Origin: Desulfobaccales bacterium
GTDB lineage: Bacteria > Desulfobacterota > Desulfobaccia > Desulfobaccales > 0-14-0-80-60-11
Assembly: GCA_041648175.1 (NCBI GenBank)
Contig: JBAZPO010000004.1
Coordinates: forward strand, 1-64,000
DNA: 64,000 nt
Direction of reading: 5' to 3'
Shown piece after piece: positions 17,660 to 26,397 of the stretch (position 1 is its first letter; every line of letters begins with the position of its first letter). The notes beneath the pieces were generated by a model. That model saw nothing but the letters and a program-made list of their open reading frames with translations, did not search any database and was not told the DNA's origin. A program made the position numbers and the translations under genes.

Positions 17660-17881
17660 TCACGCCCTCGTTCCCAAGTTGCACTTGGGAACGCCACTAT
17701 CCGCCCAAGCTCTGCTTGGGCACCACCCGTAGGGACAGTGTCTCTCAACCCATAGTGGTACAGGCTTCCAGCCCGTGTCCTTTTAACACCCCATTCCCCA
17801 CCTTTAGAGGCAATATGCAGATCTGCGCCTCTTTGGCCCATCGCCGTCTAATCTCCTGGCTTTAATCCTTCTCTGCCATGC
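17660..17881 (+). repeat. Right copy of the 220-bp direct repeat
   Basis: Nearly identical to 16797-17018, including both palindromes (17665-17687 and 17699-17715) and the caggcttccagcccgtgtcc stretch. Unlike the left copy, it continues without a break into the full-length repeated element, so the left copy may be a partial duplicate of the left boundary of this element. Confidence 0.75.
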
Positions 17882-18720
17882 GTCCCGCCTGTGCTGGTCC
17901 CTGGCCCCATGAACCGGGTAAACTTGCTCCCGACTATTACTATTCTGGCTCAGGCTTGCGGGGCGTGCCCTCCAAGACGGAGCGCGGGAAAGCGCCGCGC
18001 CTCCCGCCTTACTGGCTGCCCCGTCCAAGCGCGCCGAAAAAAGAGGCCACCCATGGATAAACGCTGTACCATCTGTACTCACCCTGCCCTCACCGAGATC
18101 TCCAACGCTTTGCAGGCCGGGGTGTCCCTGCGTTCCCTGGCCGCCCAATACGGGCTTTCCCTCTCGTCTCTTTCCCGCCACACCAAACATGTGCGCCGCG
18201 CCTTGGCCGTCGCCGCGGACGAAGCCCAGCAGAACCATCAAACCGCCCTCTTGGATAAGCTGGACCTCTTCGAGTTCCGCCTGGAACGCATCTTTCACAA
18301 GGCCGAAGACCTACGCTCCCTCCACATCTCCTTGGGCTGTGTCCAGGAAGCCCTCCGCATCTTCACCCTCCGCGAAAGAATCCGCCAATCCCATCCAGGC
18401 AATTTTTAATGCCCCCGTTCCGCATGCTAAGCATTCCACATCAGATTTACTGCGGATATTCAACGAGTTACATCCGTAAACGCTCCGCTTCGATCCGGCG
18501 CGCCTCCGCTCAGGATGCGGCGCGACATGCGTGCGAGATGCGGCACGACCCTGCCCATCCGGTACGCCCCCTGGGAAAAAACCCTAAAAAAGGTCTAAAA
18601 AGGTCCAAAAAGTGGGTAAAAAAGGCGGCAAAAATGCGCCTTGAGACCCAAACCGTAGGGCGGGAAAGCGGAGCGCATCCCGCCTTGAATCTCATTCCCA
18701 AGGTGCACTTGGGAACGAGA
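17820..18720 (+). mobile_element. Full-length copy (copy C) of an undescribed repeated element carrying a CxxC/HTH gene
   Basis: About 0.9 kb. Order: a 140-base left end shared with 16273-16412 and, inverted, with 28263-28413; the small gene at 18053; a conserved segment ending with the codons for FNELHP and stop; an A-rich tract with ggtctaaaaaggtcc; the gtagggcgggaaagcg palindrome (18654-18686); and a tcccaaggtgcacttggga hairpin (18695-18715). The inverted copy at 27812-28413 has the same order with most of the gene deleted. No transposase gene of its own is seen, so movement in trans (for example by a RAYT) is a guess. Confidence 0.65.
18053..18409 (+). CDS. Small CxxC and helix-turn-helix protein carried by the repeated element
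   Basis: 118 aa. The start MDKRCTICTHPALTEI is conserved in the deleted copy near 28231 (MDKR.SICTHP), which supports this ATG. A CxxCxH knuckle (Cys5, Cys8, His10) is followed by a helix-turn-helix-like segment SLRSLAAQYGLSLSSLSRH (residues 25-43) and then a long helical tail (50-115). Proteins with this N-terminal knuckle-HTH pair are widespread and uncharacterised, and probably bind DNA. The frame ends at a TAA just after a run of five T. Deleting one T would extend it to residue about 141 with the ending SDLLRIFNELHP, which is also encoded in the inverted copy, so this copy is probably frameshifted. Confidence 0.65.
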   Translation: MDKRCTICTHPALTEISNALQAGVSLRSLAAQYGLSLSSLSRHTKHVRRALAVAADEAQQNHQTALLDKLDLFEFRLERIFHKAEDLRSLHISLGCVQEALRIFTLRERIRQSHPGNF

Positions 18721-18744
18721 AAAAGATCACTCGTTGCAACCAGC
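18410..18744. other. 3' part of the repeated element, no intact gene
   Basis: 18410-18479 encodes the displaced C-terminus (ending FNELHP, stop at 18477) in another frame. 18560-18640 is an A-rich tract with repeated ggtc/aaaaa units. 18654-18720 holds two palindromes. No other coding signal is visible. Confidence 0.5.
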
Positions 18745-18772
18745 TTGACATGGAGCGATTTTCTTGTAAAGT
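18745..18772 (+). promoter_or_regulatory. Candidate sigma-70 promoter for the L25 gene
   Basis: A perfect TTGACA (18745-18750), a 16-base spacer and TAAAGT (18767-18772) lie about 160 bases before the L25 start codon. The position just after the repeated element leaves a long untranslated leader. Confidence 0.45.
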
Positions 18773-18932
18773 TAGTAAGTTTAGACATGTCAGACTGCAA
18801 GCCGGGCCTGTCCTGAGCAGTCTCAAGTGGATGTCTGTTGCAAAACAAACCTAGCAAAGAGCGAGGGTAATCCGGCTGATTGAGTCTGTCGAGGTCAGTT
18901 GGGTGAGAGGCGCTCGAGGAGTAACAAGCAAG

Positions 18933-19562
18933 ATGGATAAAATTGTTCTGAAAGCTACCAAGCGTGACGTGGTCGGCAAGAAGGTGGGCGCCCTGCGCCG
19001 CCAAGGAAAACTCCCGGCCGTGCTGTACGGGCACCGTATGGAGACGACCCCGATCCTGCTGGATGCCTATGAGGGGACCCAGACGCTTTCCCGCCTGACT
19101 TCGTCCAGCCTGCTGACGATCGACCTGGACGGGAAAGAGTTCCTGGCGCAGGTGCGGGAGAAGCAGCGCGACTACATCAAGAACCGCCTGGTGCATGTGG
19201 ACTTCCAGATCGTCTCGCTCACTGAGAAGATGCGCACCAAGGTCAGTATCGAGCTGACCGGCACGGCCCCCGCGGTCAAGAACTTCAACGCCCTGATTCA
19301 CACCGGTCTGACCGCGCTGGAGGTCGAGTGCATGGCGGAGGACCTGCCGAAGCGGATCGTGGTGGACATCTCCGGTCTGGCCGAACTCGGCGACGCCGTC
19401 CGGGTGCGCGATGTCGTCCTTTCAGACAAGGTGAAAATCCTGGCCGATATGGAAGATGTCATCGCCATTGCTGCCGCCTCCAAGAAAGAAGAGGTCAGTG
19501 CAGAAGCCCCGGTTACAGAGGAAGCCGTGCCTGAGGAGGCCGAACGCGGCAAGAAGGACTAG
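18933..19562 (+). CDS. rplY: 50S ribosomal protein L25 (long CTC form)
   Basis: 209 aa from the ATG at 18933 with AGGAG about 11 bases before it; a GTG at 18903 is less likely. Residues 1-90 are the 5S-rRNA-binding L25 domain (KRDVVGKKVGALRRQGKLPAVLYG is its hallmark in pieces: KKVGALRRQGKLPAVLYG). Residues 95-185 form the second beta domain of TL5/CTC-type L25, ending in ISGLAELGDAVRVRDV. A Glu-rich tail (185-209) closes it. It binds 5S rRNA in the large subunit. The usual partner gene for peptidyl-tRNA hydrolase is not next to it here; a strong terminator follows directly. Confidence 0.95.
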   Translation: MDKIVLKATKRDVVGKKVGALRRQGKLPAVLYGHRMETTPILLDAYEGTQTLSRLTSSSLLTIDLDGKEFLAQVREKQRDYIKNRLVHVDFQIVSLTEKMRTKVSIELTGTAPAVKNFNALIHTGLTALEVECMAEDLPKRIVVDISGLAELGDAVRVRDVVLSDKVKILADMEDVIAIAAASKKEEVSAEAPVTEEAVPEEAERGKKD

Positions 19563-19607
19563 AAAGTCTCTCAAGAGGGTAAGGAATAATCCCCTTAATA
19601 AATACGG

Positions 19608-19640
19608 AACAGCGGTGCCTTAAGCACCGCTGTTTATTTC
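19608..19640 (+). terminator. Rho-independent terminator after the L25 gene
   Basis: A perfect 11-base stem, AACAGCGGTGC (19608-19618) with GCACCGCTGTT (19624-19634), a 5-base loop and a short T-rich tail (TATTTC). It lies 46 bases after the L25 stop codon and before the converging purB gene. Confidence 0.85.
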
Positions 19641-19694
19641 GATATGGCCGATAGAGCAAAAAACTATCAGCAGAATTTGACCTCGGCCTTCCGG

Positions 19695-20990
19695 TTACTC
19701 CCCAAACACCCGAATAAAAATCTGATCCACGTGGCGGAAATAGCGGTTCAAGTCGAACACCGCCGCAACCTCAGCATTCGTCAAGTGTTGGCCGATCTCG
19801 GCGTCGTCTTTAACCAGTTGGGCAAAGTCGCCCCCCTCCTGCCAGACTCGCATGGCCGGGCGCTGCACCAATCGATAGGCCGTGTCCCGGGTGAGCCCCT
19901 TATTGATCAGGGCCAGCAACAGCGACTGGGAGAAGACCAGCCCATGGGTCAACTTCAGATTGGCCTCCATGTTCTCCGGGTAGACCTGGAGGTTCTTGAG
20001 GAGCCGGGTGAGGCGGGCCAACATGAAATCCAGGAGCACAGTGCTGTCCGGCGCGATGACCCGCTCAACTGAAGAATGGCTGATATCCCGTTCATGCCAT
20101 AGGGCCACGTTCTCCAGGGCCGCCAGGGCGTTGCCCCTGAGCACCCGGGCCAGGCCGCAGAGGTTTTCCGAGAGGATCGGATTGCGCTTGTGGGGCATGG
20201 CCGAAGAGCCTTTCTGACCAGCGGCGAACTGTTCTTCCGCCTCCCTGACCTCGGTGCGCTGCAGGTGGCGAATCTCCAGGGCCACCTTTTCCACGCTCGC
20301 CCCGACCAAGGCCAGGGTGAGAAAAAATTCGGCATGCCGGTCCCGCTGGATGATCTGGGTGGAAATGGCCGCAGACGCAAGCCCCAGGCGCCGGCAGACC
20401 CCGGCCTCACACTCCGGAGGCAGGTGGGCAAAGGTGCCCACCGCACCGGAAATTTTGCCCACTGCGATGCTGTGCCGCGCGTGAACCAAACGCTGCCGTT
20501 GCCGCTGAAACTCGGCGTACCACAGAGCGAATTTCATCCCCAGGGTGATAGGTTCGGCGTGCACCCCGTGGGTCCGCCCCACCATGACCTGGTCTTTGAA
20601 AGCGTAGGCCCGGTCTTTCAACACTGCCAGCAACTCATCCACATCATCCAGAAGCAGGTCCGCCGCCTCCGTCAGGCGTAAACCCAGGGCGGTGTCCAAC
20701 ACGTCCGACGAGGTCAAGCCGAAGTGGAAGTAGCGGCCCTCCTCTCCCAGACAGGCGGCCACCTGGTCCACGAACGCCGCGACGTCGTGATGCGTCTTGG
20801 CTTCGATTTCCAGGATGCAGGACACGTCAATCTTGGCCAGACCGGTGGCCCGGGCCGGCACGTCAGGCGGAATGAGACCGCACTCCGCCATGGCTTCCAT
20901 GGCCGCCAACTCGACCTTAAGCCAACTTGCAAACTTGTTTTCTTCAGTCCAAATCCGGGCCATCACCTCACGGCTATATCGGGTAATCAT
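19695..20990 (-). CDS. purB: Adenylosuccinate lyase
   Basis: 431 aa, the normal bacterial length. The fumarase/aspartase signature GSSAMPHKRNP is present around residue 265, with the other active-site blocks TSSDVLDTALGL (near 94) and GRTHGVHAEP (near 140). The N-terminus MITRYSREVMARIWTEENKF is the standard PurB start. It cleaves SAICAR and adenylosuccinate, releasing fumarate, at two steps of purine synthesis. GAGGTGCAGC precedes the ATG. It is monocistronic and converges on the L25 gene. Confidence 0.97.
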   Translation of the reverse strand: MITRYSREVMARIWTEENKFASWLKVELAAMEAMAECGLIPPDVPARATGLAKIDVSCILEIEAKTHHDVAAFVDQVAACLGEEGRYFHFGLTSSDVLDTALGLRLTEAADLLLDDVDELLAVLKDRAYAFKDQVMVGRTHGVHAEPITLGMKFALWYAEFQRQRQRLVHARHSIAVGKISGAVGTFAHLPPECEAGVCRRLGLASAAISTQIIQRDRHAEFFLTLALVGASVEKVALEIRHLQRTEVREAEEQFAAGQKGSSAMPHKRNPILSENLCGLARVLRGNALAALENVALWHERDISHSSVERVIAPDSTVLLDFMLARLTRLLKNLQVYPENMEANLKLTHGLVFSQSLLLALINKGLTRDTAYRLVQRPAMRVWQEGGDFAQLVKDDAEIGQHLTNAEVAAVFDLNRYFRHVDQIFIRVFGE

Positions 20991-21295
20991 GCTGCACCTC
21001 GCATAAAAAAATCTTCGTTTCTATCGAGGAGCGCCAAAAGAAGAGAACTCTTGGCCCCCTCGCCGAACCTCGATCCGCCTGGGACCGGCAGGAATTGGAT
21101 CGACCATTGATTATAATCAGAAAATCACGAAGGGCGGTAAGAGAAATTGGCAAAGGGGAAATAATGCTGCGTCAAGGAGCGAGAGAGTTGACGTCGACCT
21201 TGGGAGAATATACTGTTGATCAAAGGAGATGATTCCGCCCAAGCCCTTATCATGGCACTTTGGGCGTGATTATAATTAAAGATATTGAGGTTGCT

Positions 21296-21961
21296 ATGCC
21301 CGGTTGGGGGGAACTTTTTGCCGATCCTGTGATGCAAGGCCGGGAGCCTGATCCCGAGCTGATGGCCCTCATCCCCGTGATGCAGCAGGCCGGCTGCCGC
21401 AGGGTGCTGGATGCCGGCTGTGGCGTGGGCCGTCACCTGCTGCCGCTCCTGGCCGCCGGATTCCAGGTCTGGGGCGTAGATGTTGACGCCCAGGTATTGC
21501 AAATCCTTAAAGACCGTCTGAAAAATGCCGTGGTTGCGGCCGGTCCGTATCTGGCTCAGGCCGACCTCAACCGTCTGCCCTTTGTGCCCGGGGCCTTCGA
21601 CCTGGTGGTGTCAATCAAGGTCATCAATCACGGCTATGCCGCCACCTTTCGGGAATATTGCCGGGAGTTGGATCGGGTCGTGAAACACGGCGGCCACCTG
21701 TTTATCAACGCTTCCCCCAGGGAGGTCGTCGAGAGGATCAGGCTGCCCCAGACCCGGGAACTTGAGCCTGGCACCCTGGTGAACATTGCTACTCCGGACG
21801 GTGCCGTGATCCACCATTTTCCCACCCCGGAAGAACTGCGGGAGCAGTTTCCCGGCTATAAGATCCACCGCTGGGAGACCATTATGTCTTCCATCATGTT
21901 CATGGGCAACGTGGAAATGCCCCAGATATTTTTCTGGGGCGAAAAGGAGAGGGAGCGTTAA
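21296..21961 (+). CDS. Class I SAM-dependent methyltransferase
   Basis: 221 aa from the ATG at 21296 (GAGG five bases before it); an upstream TTG at 21260 is unlikely. The SAM-binding loop is VLDAGCGVGRHLLPLL (residues about 37-50), with the acidic beta2 end WGVDVD and the motif IV-like FDLVVSIKVINH. The C-terminal part resembles ubiquinone/menaquinone-type (Methyltransf_11/25) enzymes. The substrate is unknown. It precedes two crotonase genes on the same strand but is separated from them by a short tandem repeat, so an operon is only possible. Confidence 0.8.
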   Translation: MPGWGELFADPVMQGREPDPELMALIPVMQQAGCRRVLDAGCGVGRHLLPLLAAGFQVWGVDVDAQVLQILKDRLKNAVVAAGPYLAQADLNRLPFVPGAFDLVVSIKVINHGYAATFREYCRELDRVVKHGGHLFINASPREVVERIRLPQTRELEPGTLVNIATPDGAVIHHFPTPEELREQFPGYKIHRWETIMSSIMFMGNVEMPQIFFWGEKERER

Positions 21962-22000
21962 GCAATTAGCAATTAGCAATTAGCAGTTAGCTATCAGCAA
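21959..22000. repeat. agcaatt tandem repeat
   Basis: Four or so units of taagcaattagcaattag-type 7-8 base repeats directly follow, and include, the stop codon of the methyltransferase gene. Confidence 0.6.
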
Positions 22001-22051
22001 GTTTTCCCTCCTGCCTCAATGGGAGCGAGGGGGATTTAAAAAACTATTAAT

Positions 22052-23107
22052 ATGGCTGATCCTCAAGAACCATCCGTTTTGGTACGACGCTCACCCGGCC
22101 TGATGGCCATCGTCCTGAACCGCCCCCGGGTCCTCAATACCCTCAACCTGGAAACGATTAGCTTGCTGCGCCAGGCCTTCGATGCGGCCCTGGCCGCGGA
22201 CCGAGTGCGGCTGGTGCTCATCAGCGGCGCGGGCGAGAAGGGATTCTGTGCCGGGGGCGACCTCAAGGAACTGACCCAGGCAGTCCGGGAGCACACGGTG
22301 CACCTGGCCGACCAGTTCTTCCGGGAAGAGTATGCTCTGGACCTCCTGATCCACGACTCCCCCAAGCCGGTGGTGGTTCTGGCCCACGGCATCAGCATGG
22401 GTGGCGGGCTGGGCCTGGCCGCGGGCGCGGATATCGTCGTGGCTACCGAAACCACCCGCATGGCCATGCCCGAAACCCGTATCGGCTTCTTTCCGGACGT
22501 GGGCGCTACCGGCTGGCTTTTTACTAAATGCCCGCCGGGTTACCCTGAGTATCTGACGTTGACGGGCTATGAGATCGTGGGGGCGGAATGCGTTCGAATG
22601 GGGTTGGCCACACACTTGGTGCCGCAAGCCCGCTTACCTGAACTGCGGCAGGGGTTGGAAAATTGTTCCGAAGAGCTCCCCGCAGATAGGCCCGGGGCCG
22701 CGGCAGTCTTGCACCAGGTCCTGGCCCCTTTTGCCCTGCAAGATATTTCGCCGAATCCCGATATGGACGTCTGGGTGAAGGAACATTTCGCGGGAAAACG
22801 TTCCCTCAAGGAGATCGTGGCCGCGCTCAGTCAATGCAGCGCAAAGTTAGCGCTCTGCGAAGACACCCACCAACGTTTGGGCGAGCGCTCCCCCACGGCC
22901 ATGGCCGTGACTCTGCAATTGCTCCGGGCCAATGCGGGCCGGCCCTTGCCGGAAGTGTTCCGGCGGGAGGCCCTGGCGGCCCACTTTCTTATCACTCACC
23001 CTGATTACCTGGAGGGTATCCGGGCCCGTATCATTGACAAAGATGATGAACCCCGCTGGCAGCCGGCGACCATTGAGGAATTGGGACCTCTGACGGCAGG
23101 GTTTTAA
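22052..23107 (+). CDS. Enoyl-CoA hydratase/isomerase family protein, 3-hydroxyisobutyryl-CoA hydrolase-like
   Basis: 351 aa, longer than simple enoyl-CoA hydratases and matching the ECH_2 (HIBCH-like) group. The crotonase oxyanion-hole segments are present: SGAGEKGFCAGGDLKEL (near 60-75) and HGISMGGGLGLAAGADIVVA (near 112). MPETRIGFFPDVGATGWL carries the Glu and Asp typical of 3-hydroxyisobutyryl-CoA hydrolases. The C-terminal 100 residues contain the PTAMAVTLQLLR block of the family. Expected activity is hydrolysis or hydration of a short branched acyl-CoA, for example in valine breakdown. The adjacent crotonase suggests a small acyl-CoA cluster. Confidence 0.8.
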   Translation: MADPQEPSVLVRRSPGLMAIVLNRPRVLNTLNLETISLLRQAFDAALAADRVRLVLISGAGEKGFCAGGDLKELTQAVREHTVHLADQFFREEYALDLLIHDSPKPVVVLAHGISMGGGLGLAAGADIVVATETTRMAMPETRIGFFPDVGATGWLFTKCPPGYPEYLTLTGYEIVGAECVRMGLATHLVPQARLPELRQGLENCSEELPADRPGAAAVLHQVLAPFALQDISPNPDMDVWVKEHFAGKRSLKEIVAALSQCSAKLALCEDTHQRLGERSPTAMAVTLQLLRANAGRPLPEVFRREALAAHFLITHPDYLEGIRARIIDKDDEPRWQPATIEELGPLTAGF

Positions 23108-23109
23108 TT

Positions 23110-23137
23110 TTGTGGCACAGGCCTCCGGCCTGTGGAA
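23110..23137. repeat. acaggc-type palindrome
   Basis: gtggcacaggcctccggcct followed by gtgg, lying in the 57-base gap between the two crotonase genes. Same family as the sequences at 1-41, 11316 and 46673. Confidence 0.6.
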
Positions 23138-23164
23138 AACAGGTTGATTTACCAAGGAGAAGCC

Positions 23165-23938
23165 ATGACCTATCAAACCATTCTGTTTGACCAAGACGCC
23201 GGAGTAGCCACCATCACCTTTAACCGCCCGGACAAACTCAATGCTCTGAACCACGAGATGCTGGTTGAGTTCGAGGATGCCTTGGAGAAGGTGCAGCAGA
23301 ACCCCGACATTCGGGTGCTCCTCCTCACCGGGGCTGGCCGAGCCTTTATCGCCGGGGCAGACATCAGCGAGTTCCTGAAATTCGGTCCCCTGGAGGCCCG
23401 GGCCTTCGCCCGCTCCGCCCATGAAACCGGCTTTATCCTGGAGGACCTGGAAATCCCGGTGATCGCCTGCGTCAACGGCTTTGCTTTGGGCGGGGGCCTC
23501 GAGATGGCCATGGCCTGTGATTTCATCTACGCCGCGGACACTGCCCGCCTGGGCCAGCCGGAGATCAACCTGGGGATCATCCCCGGCTTCGGTGGCACCC
23601 AACGCCTTTCCCGTCTGGTGGGTAAGGGTACGGCCAAAGAGATGGTCCTTACCGGCCGCATGATGGACGCCGCGGAGGCCAAAACCTTGGGGCTGGTGGC
23701 TCAGGTCTTCCCCGCGGACACCTTTATGACGGAATGCCGCAAAGTTGCCCAGGCCCTGGCGGCCAAGGGCAGGGTGTCGGTGCGCGCCGCCAAGCAGGCC
23801 ATCGACCGAGGATTTGACCTGGACCTGAAAAATGCCTGCCTTCTGGAGGTGGATGTCTTTGCCCTGTGCTTTGCTTCCCCGGATGCACACGAAGGGGCCC
23901 GGGCCTTTTTGGACAAGCGCCCGCCGAAGTTTTTGTGA
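23165..23938 (+). CDS. Enoyl-CoA hydratase
   Basis: 257 aa from the ATG at 23165 with AAGGAG at the right spacing; a GTG 11 codons upstream lies in a repeat and is rejected. Both catalytic glutamates are in recognisable places: NGFALGGGLEMAMACD for the oxyanion hole and first Glu, and LGQPEINLGIIPGFGGTQRL for the second (the QPE Glu). Length and the C-terminal ACLLEVDVFALCFASPDAHEG block match classical short-chain enoyl-CoA hydratases (crotonases). It hydrates trans-2-enoyl-CoA in beta-oxidation or fermentative CoA pathways. It follows the HIBCH-like gene closely. Confidence 0.9.
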   Translation: MTYQTILFDQDAGVATITFNRPDKLNALNHEMLVEFEDALEKVQQNPDIRVLLLTGAGRAFIAGADISEFLKFGPLEARAFARSAHETGFILEDLEIPVIACVNGFALGGGLEMAMACDFIYAADTARLGQPEINLGIIPGFGGTQRLSRLVGKGTAKEMVLTGRMMDAAEAKTLGLVAQVFPADTFMTECRKVAQALAAKGRVSVRAAKQAIDRGFDLDLKNACLLEVDVFALCFASPDAHEGARAFLDKRPPKFL

Positions 23939-24049
23939 GTGATCTGAGGGCCAGGTGACGTAGAGCAGGACCTGAGTATCCGCCCATCCAACCTTGCGGC
24001 GGGGCCTGGTTTCTTTTACAATTGTGAAAAATCTTGAATAGAGTTGCTT

Positions 24050-25141
24050 ATGACTATGATGATTCGCAAACCCACCCGGGCCATCTTTATCGGCCCGGTC
24101 CAGATCGGCGGCGGCGCCCCGGTGGTGGTCCAAAGCATGACCAACACCGACACCCGGGATGTTGGGGCGACCTTGGCCCAGATCAACCGTCTGGCCGCAG
24201 CGGGCTGCGAAGTGGCCCGCCTGGCCGTGCCCGATAAAGAAGCGGTTGAGTCCTTTGGCAAAATCAAGCGGGAGAGCCCGCTGCCCCTCATTGCCGATAT
24301 TCACTTCAATTACCGGTTGGCCCTGGCGTCTTTGGAGGCGGGGACCGACGCCATTCGCATCAACCCCGGCAACCTGGGCGGCGCCGAAAAGACCCGGATT
24401 GTGGTGGAGGCCTGCCGGGAGCGAGGCGTGCCCCTGCGCTTGGGGGTCAACGCCGGCTCCCTGGAAGCAGACCTGTTGGCGCATTACGGCGCGCCCACCG
24501 CCGCGGCCATGGCGGCCAGCGCCATGCGCTGGGTCAAACAATTCGAGGAGTGGGATTTTTTTAATTTTAAGATTTCTTTAAAATCGTCCGATGTATTGAC
24601 TACCGTGGCGGCCTATGAGGAACTGTCCCACCAGACCGATTATCCTTTGCATCTGGGTGTCACCGAAGCCGGGGGTCTCATTGCTGGCACGGTGAAATCG
24701 GCTCTGGGCATCGGCATGCTACTGGCCAAGGGCATCGGCGACACCATGCGGGTTTCCCTGACCCGGGACCCGGTGGAGGAAATCCGGGTGGCCTACGAGA
24801 TTCTTCGAGCCCTGCACTTAAGGGAACGGGGGGTTGAACTTATCTCATGCCCGACGTGCGGGCGCTGCCGGATTGATTTATTTGCCCTGGCTGAAGAGGC
24901 GGAACGGCGTCTGTTAAACGTGACCGCGCCCCTCAAGGTGGCCATCATGGGCTGTGTGGTTAATGGTCCCGGAGAAGCCCGGGAGGCCGACGTGGGCATA
25001 GCCGGAGGCGCCGGCGTAGGGCTGTTGTTTAAGAAAGGCGAGATAGTGCGCCAGGTGCCGGAAGCCGAACTCCTGTCCGCGCTGCTCACGGAAGTGGCGG
25101 CCCTCACCGGCGAGGCGGTGAAACTGCCAGAAACCGACTGA
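24050..25141 (+). CDS. ispG: 4-hydroxy-3-methylbut-2-enyl diphosphate synthase (GcpE)
   Basis: 363 aa; ATGs at 24050, 24056 and 24059 are all possible starts. The TIM-barrel part begins with GGAPVVVQSMTNTDTRDV and continues through RINPGNLGG. The C-terminal iron-sulfur part has CPTCGRC and GCVVNGPGEA, giving the three cluster cysteines and the Glu ligand of the [4Fe-4S] centre. It converts MEcPP to HMBPP in the methylerythritol phosphate pathway. The single-module length of about 360 aa is the usual bacterial form. Monocistronic here, with no other isoprenoid gene nearby. Confidence 0.97.
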   Translation: MTMMIRKPTRAIFIGPVQIGGGAPVVVQSMTNTDTRDVGATLAQINRLAAAGCEVARLAVPDKEAVESFGKIKRESPLPLIADIHFNYRLALASLEAGTDAIRINPGNLGGAEKTRIVVEACRERGVPLRLGVNAGSLEADLLAHYGAPTAAAMAASAMRWVKQFEEWDFFNFKISLKSSDVLTTVAAYEELSHQTDYPLHLGVTEAGGLIAGTVKSALGIGMLLAKGIGDTMRVSLTRDPVEEIRVAYEILRALHLRERGVELISCPTCGRCRIDLFALAEEAERRLLNVTAPLKVAIMGCVVNGPGEAREADVGIAGGAGVGLLFKKGEIVRQVPEAELLSALLTEVAALTGEAVKLPETD

Positions 25142-25376
25142 CGCGGCAAGAGTTCCCTTATGGAGAAGGTTTTTTATGTGACTTGGTACCCCGGTCTGAC
25201 TCATTACCTTCAATTTTATATCAAGGCATTGAAGATAATGTGTTGGTAAACCGATTCTTTGGTGAGCATAAACGTTTTGTTTTATAGTCCGAAAAGAACA
25301 TTTTGCTTGACAACTTGTTGGGTCAGCGAGAAGAATAGCCTCATCAACGCAGGAGCCCGGTAAAGGAGGTTCGACC

Positions 25377-25811
25377 ATGAGGATTTTGGGCTTTTTAATG
25401 ATAACTGCACTTGCCGTCGTCCTTTTGGGATGTGCCACTTTCCAGCGTTCCCAAGTAATTGACACCGACAAACTTGAAGGCTATGCCGCTGGAACCTTCA
25501 AAGAGGATAGTTCCGGACCGACTGGAAGTTTAGATGTGGCAGGTTCTGGAGCCGCTTGGGGAGGTGGCGGCGCCATGGGAGTTGCCGGCATTAACCTAAG
25601 AACCGGTCCGCCACCAAATGGCGCTTTAGACTTCGCCAGAGCGGTTGCCATGATCAATTATAGTAAGAAATTGACAAGCGTGAAATATGATCAGTTTGGC
25701 GGGGTCATTGACTATGAGTTTGATCAAACGCCGTTAGCTCGCAGTAAATATCGTGATCCGGCGACTGCGCCCAAGCTGCCTTCATCGTTCGGCCATCAAC
25801 CCATTGAATAG
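25377..25811 (+). CDS. Predicted lipoprotein of unknown function
   Basis: 144 aa. Strong ribosome site AAAGGAGGTTCGACC before ATG. Residues 1-18 are a signal peptide with the lipobox VLLGC (Cys19), so the mature protein is lipidated. The middle contains a Gly-rich stretch (GSGAAWGGGGAMG) and the end is Pro/Ser-rich. No known domain was recognised. It lies 17 bases before a second lipoprotein gene, so the two are probably one transcript and may work in the same envelope structure. A possible promoter (TTGACA at 25307) lies about 65 bases upstream. Confidence 0.7.
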   Translation: MRILGFLMITALAVVLLGCATFQRSQVIDTDKLEGYAAGTFKEDSSGPTGSLDVAGSGAAWGGGGAMGVAGINLRTGPPPNGALDFARAVAMINYSKKLTSVKYDQFGGVIDYEFDQTPLARSKYRDPATAPKLPSSFGHQPIE

Positions 25812-25828
25812 CAAGGTGGTGTAAGTCT

Positions 25829-26377
25829 ATGGGTAAAAGATTGTTTGTCCTGGCAGTCATACTGGTTTTTTGTTTTGGCTGTGCAAAGGGTACCTCAGAA
25901 GTAGGAAAGGCTTCTGAATGGAATAAAACTGTCATGGCCCCAGACGTGGCAGGGCAGAGTGGCTTGGTTTTTGATCCCTTAAACATTGATGGTGCTGCTT
26001 TACCTGATATACATGATCTCCCAACCCCTCCTATACAGCCAGCAAAAAAATATACCGGAATAATAAAAAATAACACCCGTTTTGAGGTGTCAATTCCTGC
26101 CCGCAACAGTAGCGCTACCATCACCATTCCGGCTTACGGCTGGGTGGAGTATACTGCCTGGAATAGTTATTTTAACGTCACGGTGTATCATGATGGCAAG
26201 CCGTTCTATTGTCTCAACATCCATGCCCATCTCCAAAATTACCCTTTTATGTGCAAAAAATACGATTTCATTGCGGAGATCGTCAAAGATGAACCGGTGA
26301 TAAGGCAGGGGCCCTCTGAGCCCTCCAAGCTTAAGCCCCGCAAGATAAAGCGGAAGGTCGAAAATCCGCCTTGTTAA
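25829..26377 (+). CDS. Predicted lipoprotein of unknown function
   Basis: 182 aa. The signal peptide ends in the lipobox CFGC (Cys18). Residues 70-150 look like a beta-sandwich, with alternating hydrophobic strands (FEVSIPARNSSATITIPAYG, VEYTAWNSYFNVTVYHDGK). Three cysteines in the mature part (YCLNIH, FMCKK, C-terminal PPC) could form disulfides in the periplasm. The tail is basic. It is the second gene of the lipoprotein pair and is followed by a strong terminator. No family was recognised. Confidence 0.7.
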   Translation: MGKRLFVLAVILVFCFGCAKGTSEVGKASEWNKTVMAPDVAGQSGLVFDPLNIDGAALPDIHDLPTPPIQPAKKYTGIIKNNTRFEVSIPARNSSATITIPAYGWVEYTAWNSYFNVTVYHDGKPFYCLNIHAHLQNYPFMCKKYDFIAEIVKDEPVIRQGPSEPSKLKPRKIKRKVENPPC

Positions 26378-26397
26378 GTTTCAGGTATTTTCTTTCC

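Noticed and set aside
22847..24541. A 564-codon open frame on the minus strand
   Set aside because: It is antisense to two crotonase genes and ispG, whose protein motifs are unmistakable; GC-rich third positions create long open antisense frames, and the translation is Gly/His/Gln-rich without motifs.
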